Assembly (NCBI RefSeq): GCF_030160635.1
Contig: NZ_BSOS01000006.1
Span: forward strand, 78,239 to 142,238
DNA from: Acidocella aquatica
Lineage (GTDB): Bacteria > Pseudomonadota > Alphaproteobacteria > Acetobacterales > Acetobacteraceae
Direction of reading: 5' to 3'
Length of the DNA stretch: 64,000 bases
The position numbers and the translations under genes are program-made. Positions within the stretch are counted from its first letter, which is position 1; each line of letters begins with the position of its first letter. Under the pieces are notes generated by a model that saw only the letters and a program-made list of their open reading frames with translations, was not told the DNA's origin and did not search any database. Below are positions 26,501 to 33,075 of this stretch, piece by piece.

Positions 26501-27144
26501 CGCTCACGCGATGCTTCAAGCAACCGGCGTTCAGCATCAATCTGGTCATCATAATCGATCACGATCAGGCTGCGGATCGTGTTCTGGCTGCACGCATAAT
26601 CAGTTGCGAGCGCCAGATTGTCGATATTCGCAACCATGGTGACCGGCGCGGTATCGCGCAGCACCTCTTCCATATCCGGCTGGGACAGATTGGCCTGCAG
26701 CGGCACGCACACCGCCTGGGCATAGATGCAGGCCAGATCAACCGCCGCCATCTCGGCGCCGGTGAAGGCGATGAACGCGACCATATCCCCCGGGGCGACG
26801 CGATGGTGCGGATGGTGCCGCCAGAAATTCGCAATGGCCTCAACCTGCCCGTGAAGCTGCGCGTAGCTGATGGTTTCGAATGCAGGCAGATAATGCCTGA
26901 AGCTTTCCCCCGTGCGCGCATCCAGCCTGATCTCGTAGGCGCGCGACCCCATGGCGGGGCGGCCGGCGTAGCCGTTCAGCGTCGCGGCGATGATTTCGCG
27001 ATATGATATGTCAGGCTCTTGAATCCTGCGCGTCACATCCTCCAGGGGCTTCAGTGCCTTGAGCTGCGGATCAGCCTCGGCCATTTTCCAGATACGCACG
27101 CCCGCTTTCTCGATAAGATGCTGCTGGTTGAAGTCCTGGACCAT
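23560..27144 (-). CDS. car: carboxylic acid reductase (adenylation-carrier-reductase)
   Basis: 1,194-residue enzyme reducing a free carboxylic acid to its aldehyde with ATP and NADPH. An adenylation domain (about 1-640) has the P-loop MYTSGSTGTPKG near residue 255 and KTGDVMEEQEPGYLVWVDRR later. A carrier domain has LGGDSFGAVSL, with the phosphopantetheine serine near residue 694. A thioester-reductase domain (about 770-1194) has TGANGFLGRFL near 785 and the catalytic pair in YGASKWAGE near 960. Length and domain order match actinobacterial CAR enzymes. It needs a phosphopantetheinyl transferase, not found here. The start is the ATG at 27144 after GAGGGGG, which sits in the right arm of an inverted repeat. 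Substrate unknown. Confidence 0.9.
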   Translation of the reverse strand: MVQDFNQQHLIEKAGVRIWKMAEADPQLKALKPLEDVTRRIQEPDISYREIIAATLNGYAGRPAMGSRAYEIRLDARTGESFRHYLPAFETISYAQLHGQVEAIANFWRHHPHHRVAPGDMVAFIAFTGAEMAAVDLACIYAQAVCVPLQANLSQPDMEEVLRDTAPVTMVANIDNLALATDYACSQNTIRSLIVIDYDDQIDAERRLLEASRERLAKNGGTVRLTAFAEAVSHGGQFVFEPLPPSPRGRDNISMIMYTSGSTGTPKGALIHDAISIQFWSWMPVYVPTVAMGYAPMNHFMGRNMVHSALAQGGTVYFTLKSDMSSLFEDIRIARPTFITFIPRVCELVYQHYQSEVQRRLAAGETRENADEAVREEMRNSFLGDRLNAGGVGSSPTAPEVRQFMAECFDIPIIEGYGCTEAGGGAMTWLNRIVPRVVLDYKLADVPELGYYTTDRPFPRGELLVKTALTIKGYFKRPEASAAIFDADGYLKTGDVMEEQEPGYLVWVDRRNNVIKLSQAEFVAIGPLEAVFLAQSKFIKQIYVYGSSQRSFLLAVAVPALELAQARLGHAPSDSELRELVLGDLQNAARDAGLKSFEVPRDVLIEREAFTLENGLLSSVRKPLRPNLKRRYAGRLEAMYQEIERQQQDELALLREGGAGQSTLDRVAGAFKANLGLASFHGGNHQSYADLGGDSFGAVSLTLLFEEMFGISVPVSIVLHPSASASRLAAYIDDALSNAGPLERYKQIHPDPERVRATDFKLDVLLDAATLAAAKVAAPAVSVSRTVLLTGANGFLGRFLCLEWLEQLARIDGKLICIIRGADAQAARARLDEAIGTLDHDLAERFQTLASRHLEMLPGDLATPKLGLSEASFARLAYEVDHIVHPAALVNHRLSYRNLFEPNVLGTAELIRLALTERLKRFDYISSVAVPHMGADLARGPESMDVRKGAPEMPLIDMYASGYGASKWAGEVMLREANEEFGLPVNVFRAGMIMPHARYLGQINVTDMFTRLLFSLVKTGIAPKSFYELGPNGERQPAHYDGLPVNFLAAAMQQIGARPYSGFFSYNLINVHHGDGLSLDTVVDWVESAGYTVKRINDHEEWARRFEDKLRNLPDNERQKSSMSILGYFAAPHPPNPVPVSSADFEAMVKTIPAGPEVPQLSEEYIHKYLRDMSLLGLIEQPKASADVMSRPPA

Positions 27145-27150
27145 TTTTTC

Positions 27151-27175
27151 CCCCTCATTATTGGCATTAGAGGGG
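27151..27175 (-). promoter_or_regulatory. inverted repeat covering the CAR ribosome binding site
   Basis: On the minus strand CCCCTC, a 13-base spacer (TAATGCCAATAAT) and GAGGGG are followed by GAAAAA and the CAR start codon. The right arm is the ribosome binding site itself, so the hairpin in mRNA, or a protein on the dyad in DNA, could limit expression. Seen directly; function inferred. Confidence 0.4.
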
Positions 27176-27380
27176 TAAGCTAACATTCACGCAGTCAGCC
27201 TGCCACGGTTTCTCCCATCATATATCTCGCAAATCGTCCAGAACATTTAACGATTAATCCAGCACGCGCGGGCAGTGGCTGTCCCGCGGGGGGCTGATCC
27301 GGCTCATGCGCCGTGCCGCCGATGATCCGCCGCTGGTTTCAGAGCATGAACGCGTTGGCGGCAACGAGATATCATACTGT

Positions 27381-28214
27381 TTAAACCGCGGCGCTGATCA
27401 GCTCCACCGGCGCGATCAGATTTCGCTCGAGATTATCGATCATGTTCGCAATTTTCTGCGGCGCCGTCCCGCCCATTAGCTGGTGCAGGCCAAGCCGCGG
27501 CGGCCCTTCGCTTTGGGCCATGCGCGCGCGCATCTGCTGGAAGAACGCGATGGCGAATGCACGCCGGTTGCGCTCCTTGCGAACCACAAATCCGGCCCCC
27601 TCCAGCAGGTGCCGGTAGGTGGCGGTGGTTTCCACGAAGCTCGCCTCGGGCGTCGCGGCCCAGGGCAGGGGGAAGTTCAGCTCCGCCGAGATATCCTCGC
27701 GCATCACATCATAAATGCCGAACAGGCCTCCGGGTTTGAGCACGCGCCGCACCTGTTCGAACAGCCGTGATTTTTCCCTTATGTTCATGCCGGCATGCAG
27801 CATATAGGCGCCATCGAAGCTGCCCGATTCGAACGGCAGATCAAGCGCGCTGCCATGCAGATAGGCCACCTCGCTCTCCAGCCCCACATGCCGCGCCAGG
27901 GTTTTGGCGGCGCGGACATAGTCCTCGGTAATATCAATGCCGGTCACCCGGCATCTTTGCTCATGGGCGAAATAGCGCGACGCGCCGCCCAGCCCCGCGC
28001 CGATGTCGAGCAGGAGCATCCCCGGCTTGAACCCCAGCTCGGCGGCGAAGTCCACGGTCGCCTGTCGTCCGCCGATGTGGAATTCATCGATGGGCGAAAG
28101 ATCGGCGGGGACGAGGTGGCTAAGGTTTTTTCCCGTGGCGGCCAGGGCGTCGAAAATGTCGCGCTCCAGTGATCCGTGCGCGTAGTGCCGCGCGACTGTT
28201 TGTTCGAGTGTCAT
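27381..28214 (-). CDS. class I SAM-dependent methyltransferase
   Basis: 277-residue methyltransferase. The SAM-binding motif I is LLLDIGAGLGGASRYFA (near residue 70), motif II region FDGAYMLHAGMNI, and post-motif VRRVLKPGGLFGIYDVMRE. The pattern resembles UbiE/small-molecule methyltransferases of the glycine-sarcosine or tocopherol type, but the substrate is not evident. The start is the ATG at 28214 after GGGAG; the longer upstream frame runs through the divergent thi regulatory region and is not used. It is divergent from the TPP riboswitch and thi operon, and 236 bases upstream of the CAR gene on the same strand. Confidence 0.85.
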   Translation of the reverse strand: MTLEQTVARHYAHGSLERDIFDALAATGKNLSHLVPADLSPIDEFHIGGRQATVDFAAELGFKPGMLLLDIGAGLGGASRYFAHEQRCRVTGIDITEDYVRAAKTLARHVGLESEVAYLHGSALDLPFESGSFDGAYMLHAGMNIREKSRLFEQVRRVLKPGGLFGIYDVMREDISAELNFPLPWAATPEASFVETTATYRHLLEGAGFVVRKERNRRAFAIAFFQQMRARMAQSEGPPRLGLHQLMGGTAPQKIANMIDNLERNLIAPVELISAAV

Positions 28215-28301
28215 GGTGCCGGCTCCCAATCCGAGTGAGAAGCGCGGCCAGCATACGTCCATGCTGGATTTCTGTAAAAGGGCAATTGCAGGTCCGGCGG
28301 C

Positions 28302-28328
28302 TTGACGCGGCGCGTGGAATCCTAAAAA
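28302..28328 (+). promoter_or_regulatory. candidate promoter for the thi riboswitch operon
   Basis: TTGACG at 28302-28307 and TAAAAA at 28323-28328, separated by 15 bases, would start transcription close to the first base of the TPP riboswitch. The minus-10 match is weak. Confidence 0.35.
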
Positions 28329-28329
28329 C

Positions 28330-28411
28330 ATCAGCTCAACCGGGGTGCCTGCAATCCGCAGGCTGAGATCAAACCCGCTGAACCTGTCTGGGTAATGCCA
28401 GCGAAGGGAGT
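28330..28411 (+). promoter_or_regulatory. TPP riboswitch (THI element)
   Basis: Shows the conserved THI-box parts in order: CGGGGTGCC, GGCTGAGA, ACCCG, GAACCTG, CTGGGTAATGCCAGCG and AAGGGA. It binds thiamine pyrophosphate. The final AAGGGAG also serves as the ribosome binding site of the next gene (start at 28416), so ligand binding would directly hide the site and block translation, as is usual in Gram-negative bacteria. Confidence 0.95.
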
Positions 28412-28415
28412 GCAT

Positions 28416-29375
28416 ATGAGACTACACCGCCGTACCCTGTTGTCCGCCGCCACCGCGAGCGCCGCTCTGGCCGGCCCGCTTGCCCGCGCCGCAATGCCGC
28501 AAAAATTCACGGTATTGCTGGATTGGTTCGTCAACCCAGACCATGGGCCGCTGTTCGCCGCCAAATACATTGGCGCCTATGCCCGCGCGGGGCTCGATGT
28601 GGCGCTGATCGCCCCCACCGACCCCGATCTGCCGCCGCGCCTGCTCGCCGCCGGCAAGGCGGATGTGGCGCTCAGCTACCAGACCCAGCTTTATCTGCTG
28701 GTGGACCAGGGCCTGCCCGTGCGCCGCATCGGCACGTTGATCGACAAGCCCCTGAACACGCTGACCGCGCTGGGCGGCCGGGGGATCACCACCCTGCACG
28801 ACCTCAAGGGTAAAAAGATTGGCTATTCCATCGCCGGGGTGGAGGAGGTGCTGATCGGCACCATGCTGAAATCAGTTGGCCTGGCTTTGAGCGATGTCAC
28901 GCTGGTCAACGTCAATTTCAACCTTGTCAGCGCGTTGCAGAGCCATGCGGTGGATGCCGTGATCGGCACCTACCGCACCTATGAGGATATTCAACTGGCC
29001 CAGGCCGGGCTGAACCCGGTGATCTTTCTGCCCGAGGATTATGGTGTGCCGCCCTCCGACGAGCTGATCATGCTCGCCAACCTGAAGGCGCTGGACAACC
29101 CGGCCCTGCCGAAATTCATCGCGGCGGTGAAGGAAGGCGCGGATTATCTGGCCCTGCACGGCGATGCGGTGCTGGCGCAGTTCCTTAAGGATAATCCGAG
29201 CCTGAACGACAGACTCGACATCGCCTCCTGGCATGCGCTGCCGGGCGCCTTCGCGGCTGACCCGGCGAAGCTCGATGCCGCGCGCTACACCCGCTACCGC
29301 GATTTCATGTTCGCCGCCGGACTCATCAAAAAATCCCTGCCGCTGGATACCTACGCGGTGGAGATCAAGGCCTAA
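28416..29375 (+). CDS. thiY: thiamine-pyrimidine precursor ABC transporter, substrate-binding protein
   Basis: 319-residue periplasmic binding protein of the NMT1/THI5-like family (ThiY type), bringing in a formylaminopyrimidine or similar HMP precursor for thiamine salvage. The signal peptide MRLHRRTLLSAATASAALAG ends at a likely ARA site; the twin arginine suggests possible Tat export. Family motifs are LDWFVNPDHGPLFAAKY and ADVALSYQTQLYLL. The start is the ATG at 28416, five bases after the riboswitch-embedded ribosome binding site. The assignment to thiamine is firm because of the TPP riboswitch. It is followed by ATPase and permease genes in a tight operon. Confidence 0.92.
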   Translation: MRLHRRTLLSAATASAALAGPLARAAMPQKFTVLLDWFVNPDHGPLFAAKYIGAYARAGLDVALIAPTDPDLPPRLLAAGKADVALSYQTQLYLLVDQGLPVRRIGTLIDKPLNTLTALGGRGITTLHDLKGKKIGYSIAGVEEVLIGTMLKSVGLALSDVTLVNVNFNLVSALQSHAVDAVIGTYRTYEDIQLAQAGLNPVIFLPEDYGVPPSDELIMLANLKALDNPALPKFIAAVKEGADYLALHGDAVLAQFLKDNPSLNDRLDIASWHALPGAFAADPAKLDAARYTRYRDFMFAAGLIKKSLPLDTYAVEIKA

Positions 29376-29376
29376 G

Positions 29377-30111
29377 GTGGAGACACCTCCCGGGATTTTG
29401 GTGCGGGATCTGTCGCTTCATTTTGGCGGCGTCACCGTTTTCGAGGGGTTGAGCTTCGAGATCGCCGCGCAAAAATTCACCGCGCTGCTGGGGCCGAGCG
29501 GGGTGGGCAAGACCACGCTGCTGCGCATCATCGCCGGGCTGGAAGCGCCCGCCACAGGCGGCGTTGCGGCAACTGACCGTGCACCGCTCGCCGGGCGGAT
29601 CGCCTATATGGCGCAGCAGGATTTTTTGCTGCCCTGGGCCAGCGCGCTGCGTAACGTGATGCTTGGCGCCACCTTGCGGGGCGCCAGGCCGGAGCCTGAG
29701 CGGGCCTTGCATCTGCTGGAGCGGGTGGGGCTGGGCGCGCAGGCGCATGCGCTGCCGCAGACCCTCTCGGGCGGCATGCGTCAGCGCGTGGCGCTGGCCC
29801 GCACGCTTTATGAGGACCGGCCGATTGTGCTGATGGACGAGCCGTTCTCCGCGCTGGACAGCATCACCCGGCTCAAAATCCAAAACCTGGCGGCGGAACT
29901 TCTGGCCGGGCGCACAGTGCTGCTGATCACGCATGACCCGCTGGAGGCCTGCCGTCTTGGCCATGCGCTGTTTGTGCTCTCCGGCGCCCCGGCGCGGCTG
30001 AGTGAGCCGCTGCACGTGCCCGGCCCGCCACCGCGCGCGGCCGATGATATTGCCCTGCTGCAGACCCAGGGCGCGCTGATGCGCACCCTCACCGAAGCAG
30101 CCGCGCCATGA
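29377..30111 (+). CDS. thiZ: thiamine-precursor ABC transporter, ATP-binding protein
   Basis: 244-residue ATPase of a SsuB/TauB-type importer. Walker A is GPSGVGKTTL, the Q-loop MAQQDFLLPW, the signature LSGGMRQRVALA and Walker B PIVLMDEPFSALD. The start is most likely GTG 29377, one base after the thiY stop, with AAGG six bases upstream; a longer frame from 29233 lies wholly inside thiY. The stop overlaps the permease ATG (ATGA). It energises uptake of the pyrimidine carried by ThiY and lies under the same TPP riboswitch. Confidence 0.9.
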   Translation: METPPGILVRDLSLHFGGVTVFEGLSFEIAAQKFTALLGPSGVGKTTLLRIIAGLEAPATGGVAATDRAPLAGRIAYMAQQDFLLPWASALRNVMLGATLRGARPEPERALHLLERVGLGAQAHALPQTLSGGMRQRVALARTLYEDRPIVLMDEPFSALDSITRLKIQNLAAELLAGRTVLLITHDPLEACRLGHALFVLSGAPARLSEPLHVPGPPPRAADDIALLQTQGALMRTLTEAAAP

Positions 30112-30857
30112 GGGGCGCTCGCCCAGCCACCACCTTCCTGGTGTTCCTCGCCCTATGGTGGCTGGCGGCCCGCTATTCTTCCGTGCCGCCCTTCATGCTG
30201 CCGCCGCCTGGTGATGTTGCCGTGGCGTTGTGGACGCAGCGTGGCCTGTTGCTGGCCAATACGCTGGTCACGCTGGCGGAAATCCTGCTCGGCCTGCTCT
30301 GCGGCACGCTGCTGGGCGGTATCGCGGCGCTGGGAATCGTATTCTCCCCCGTGTTGCAGCGCTGGCTGATGCCGGTTCTGGTGGTCAGCCAGGCAATCCC
30401 CGTGTTCGCGCTGGCGCCGTTGATGGTGCTGTGGTTTGGCTTTGGCATGGTGGCGAAGATCATCATGGCGATGCTGGTGATCTTTTTCCCCGTGACCGCC
30501 AATTTTGCTGACGGCCTGCGCCGCACGCCGCCCGGCTGGCTGGATCTGGCGCGCACGATGAATGCCAGCCCCTACGCGATGCTGCGCCACATCCGCCTGC
30601 CGGCCGCGCTGCCGGCCTTTGCCTCCGGCCTGCGCGTGGCCACCGCCATCGCCCCCATCGGCGCGATCATCGGTGAGTGGGCCGGGGCCTCCTCGGGCCT
30701 GGGCTACATCATGCTCAACGCCAACGCGCGCATCCAGACAGCACTGATGTTCGCGGCATTGTTTATCCTGGCGGCCCTCACCGTCGCGCTTTATGTGCTG
30801 GTGGACCGCCTGTTGCGCCGCCTGCTTTATTGGGCGCCCGATACCACCGGCGGCTGA
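30108..30857 (+). CDS. thiX: thiamine-precursor ABC transporter, permease
   Basis: 249-residue inner-membrane permease with about six helices, of the BPD_transp_1 family. The cytoplasmic coupling loop is seen in the segment DLARTMNASPYAMLRHIRLP followed by ALPAFASGLR (residues about 143-172), the EAA-type motif. It overlaps thiZ by four bases at its start. Its 3' end overlaps by 31 bases the convergent DUF2125 gene, so no separate terminator fits between them. Confidence 0.9.
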   Translation: MRGARPATTFLVFLALWWLAARYSSVPPFMLPPPGDVAVALWTQRGLLLANTLVTLAEILLGLLCGTLLGGIAALGIVFSPVLQRWLMPVLVVSQAIPVFALAPLMVLWFGFGMVAKIIMAMLVIFFPVTANFADGLRRTPPGWLDLARTMNASPYAMLRHIRLPAALPAFASGLRVATAIAPIGAIIGEWAGASSGLGYIMLNANARIQTALMFAALFILAALTVALYVLVDRLLRRLLYWAPDTTGG

Positions 30858-32038
30858 GCCGCGGCGCCGGAGCCATCCCCCGGCGCCTGCGGCGTGGGGG
30901 CTGGCGGGTTTTCCAGCGCATCCCAGTCAATCGGCGGCAGGTCCGATACTTTTTCGCCGTTAATAGCCACAGTACCCGCGCCATAAACCACATGCATGCC
31001 CAACGTCTGCCCACCGCTATCGCTGCTGGAGAGATAAGGTGAGAGCTGCGCCTGGATCGCGCTGATCCTGTCCTGCGTCTGTGGATACGCGCCGGTTATG
31101 GCGGCGGAGAATGCGTCTAGATGGTCCGCGGTGACATCCGCCGTGCCCGAGGGCTGCGCCTTGGCGTCAAATTTCACATTGCCGCTCGCATTCAGCGTGC
31201 TCGGCCCAGCCACCAGCTTCAGGCTGGCGCTGGCATTCCCACCCCCGGCCGCCCAGGCACGCGCCGCCTGCAGCATGATTTTGCCGCGATCCGCCCTGTT
31301 CGCCGCCGGCAGGGCGTTGAATTGTTCGACCAGCGCGTCCCAATTGGCGGGAACCGGGCCGGAGAGGTTCATGCTGACCGCCAGCTCCGTGACACTGCCG
31401 CCAAAGGGCACCGAGCCCAGGCGGGTGAGCAAGGGCGAGAGCGAGATGCCTTTAAAATCATCGGTCCAGTTTAAGGCCGAGCCGGAGGCACCGGCCGCGC
31501 GGTTGATGGTGGCATGGGAGTTGATGCTGTCGATATGCAGCAGCAGCAGGCTGCCGCCGCTGGCCAGAAGATTGATGTTGCTGGCTGAAAAATCGGAGGC
31601 CTTGAACGGGTCGATTTCTTTGTTCGCCAGTGCGTCGAGGTCGATCTGCTGGGTCAGGGCGATGTTGCCGAACGTGGCGGCGACGCTGGCGCGCGGCGTG
31701 TTGATGGTGATCTGCCCCGGCAGGTTGTAATGCAATATCTGCGGGTCAGCCGCGTCGATCTCCATGCCGAAACTTGGCAAAGTGACGGAGACGGGCGGCC
31801 GGGCCGGGTTCGGCTGCACGGTAATCTGCATATTGGTCAGCGTCACGCTGGCCGCCAGCGGTGAATAACCCCGGTTCATGCGGCCATAGCTCACGGTAAT
31901 GTTGCCCTGGTTCTGCATGCGCGCGGCCCAGTTGGCGAAGCCGTCCTGCATCTGGCTCTCCGTCCACCACCAAAGCCCGAGCCAGACGGCCGCCAGGACC
32001 ACCACGGCCATGCCCAAAACTCTGCCGATGAACCGCAT
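30827..32038 (-). CDS. DUF2125 family envelope protein
   Basis: 403 residues, an alphaproteobacterial DUF2125 protein of unknown function. An N-terminal hydrophobic segment (VLGMAVVVLAAVWLGLWWW, near residues 7-25) is a signal anchor and the rest is predicted periplasmic, rich in beta structure (for example NITVSYGRMNRGYSPLAASV). The start is the ATG at 32038 preceded by GGAG; the longer frame adds 19 unlikely residues. Family members are distantly reminiscent of AsmA/YdgA-type envelope proteins. It is divergent from ribF with only 86 bases between start codons. Confidence 0.8.
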   Translation of the reverse strand: MRFIGRVLGMAVVVLAAVWLGLWWWTESQMQDGFANWAARMQNQGNITVSYGRMNRGYSPLAASVTLTNMQITVQPNPARPPVSVTLPSFGMEIDAADPQILHYNLPGQITINTPRASVAATFGNIALTQQIDLDALANKEIDPFKASDFSASNINLLASGGSLLLLHIDSINSHATINRAAGASGSALNWTDDFKGISLSPLLTRLGSVPFGGSVTELAVSMNLSGPVPANWDALVEQFNALPAANRADRGKIMLQAARAWAAGGGNASASLKLVAGPSTLNASGNVKFDAKAQPSGTADVTADHLDAFSAAITGAYPQTQDRISAIQAQLSPYLSSSDSGGQTLGMHVVYGAGTVAINGEKVSDLPPIDWDALENPPAPTPQAPGDGSGAAAQPPVVSGAQ

Positions 32039-32124
32039 GGTAAAAACTCCGTTCGGGCTATATTTATGCGGCCATACTGCCCCACCCTTGACCATTGGCC
32101 AAGCGTTGGGGCTTTTGCAGGGTC

Positions 32125-33075
32125 ATGAAGATTTTCAAAGACTGGCGGGGCCTGCCCGCCTCCGCAAAAGGGGCCTGTGTGGCCCTGGGTAATTTTGACG
32201 GCGTGCATCTGGGCCATGTCACGGTGCTGCGCGCCGCCCATGCGGCCAGACCCGGCGCGCCGCTGGCGGTGCTAACCTTCGAGCCGCATCCGCGCGAGTT
32301 TTTCCGCCCGCAGGACCCGCCGTTCCGCCTCACATTGTCGAGCGAGCGTGCCAGTGCCCTGGCCGCGCTGGGTGTGGAGATGCTCTACGAGCTGCCATTC
32401 AACGCGGAATTCTCCCACCTCACCGCCGAGCAATTCTGCCAGGAGGTGCTGCATGAGGGGGTAGGGGCGCTGCATTTGGCCTGCGGCGGAGATTTTGCCT
32501 TCGGTCACCGGCGCGGCGGCGATGTGGCGCTGCTGGCCCGCCAGGCGGAGGTTTTTGGCATGGGCCTGAGCATCGTGCCCCCCGTGAGTGACACGCAGGG
32601 GCTGATCTCGTCCAGCCGCATCCGCCGCCTGCTGCAGGATGGCTACCCCGAGCGCGCCGCGCTGCTGCTCGGCCGCCCCTTTACGATTCGCGGCGAGGTG
32701 ATGCATGGCGATGCGCGTGGCCGCACCATCGGCTTCCCCACCGCCAACATTCCGCTTGGCCGCCATCTGGAGCCCGCGCGCGGCGTATATGCCGTGACCG
32801 TGCGGCTGCCGGACGGGGCGGAGGTCAACGGGGTTGCCAATATCGGCCAGCGCCCCACCGTGGGCGGGTTGGAATCGCGGCTGGAGGTGCATTTGTTCGA
32901 CTTCGCGGCCAACCTCTACGGCGAGGAGCTGAGTGTGGCGCTGCATCATTTTTTACGCGAGGAACAAAAATTCCCCAGCTTCGAGGTATTGAAGGCGCAA
33001 ATCGCCCAGGATGCGCTGCAGGCCCTGGCCATGCTTGACAGGGATCAAAATCCGGCCAAACCCCTCACCCCATGA
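32125..33075 (+). CDS. ribF: bifunctional riboflavin kinase/FAD synthetase
   Basis: 316-residue enzyme making FMN and FAD from riboflavin. The N-terminal nucleotidyltransferase domain has LGNFDGVHLGH and the later SSSRIRRLLQDG. The C-terminal flavokinase domain has RTIGFPTANIPL and the ending segment with VEVHLFDFAANLYGEEL-like sequence (here LEVHLFDFAANLYGEEL). The start is the ATG at 32125 after AGGG; the longer frame from TTG 32095 is less likely. Its stop overlaps the ileS start (ATGA). The ribF-ileS-lspA order is widespread in proteobacteria. Confidence 0.95.
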   Translation: MKIFKDWRGLPASAKGACVALGNFDGVHLGHVTVLRAAHAARPGAPLAVLTFEPHPREFFRPQDPPFRLTLSSERASALAALGVEMLYELPFNAEFSHLTAEQFCQEVLHEGVGALHLACGGDFAFGHRRGGDVALLARQAEVFGMGLSIVPPVSDTQGLISSSRIRRLLQDGYPERAALLLGRPFTIRGEVMHGDARGRTIGFPTANIPLGRHLEPARGVYAVTVRLPDGAEVNGVANIGQRPTVGGLESRLEVHLFDFAANLYGEELSVALHHFLREEQKFPSFEVLKAQIAQDALQALAMLDRDQNPAKPLTP

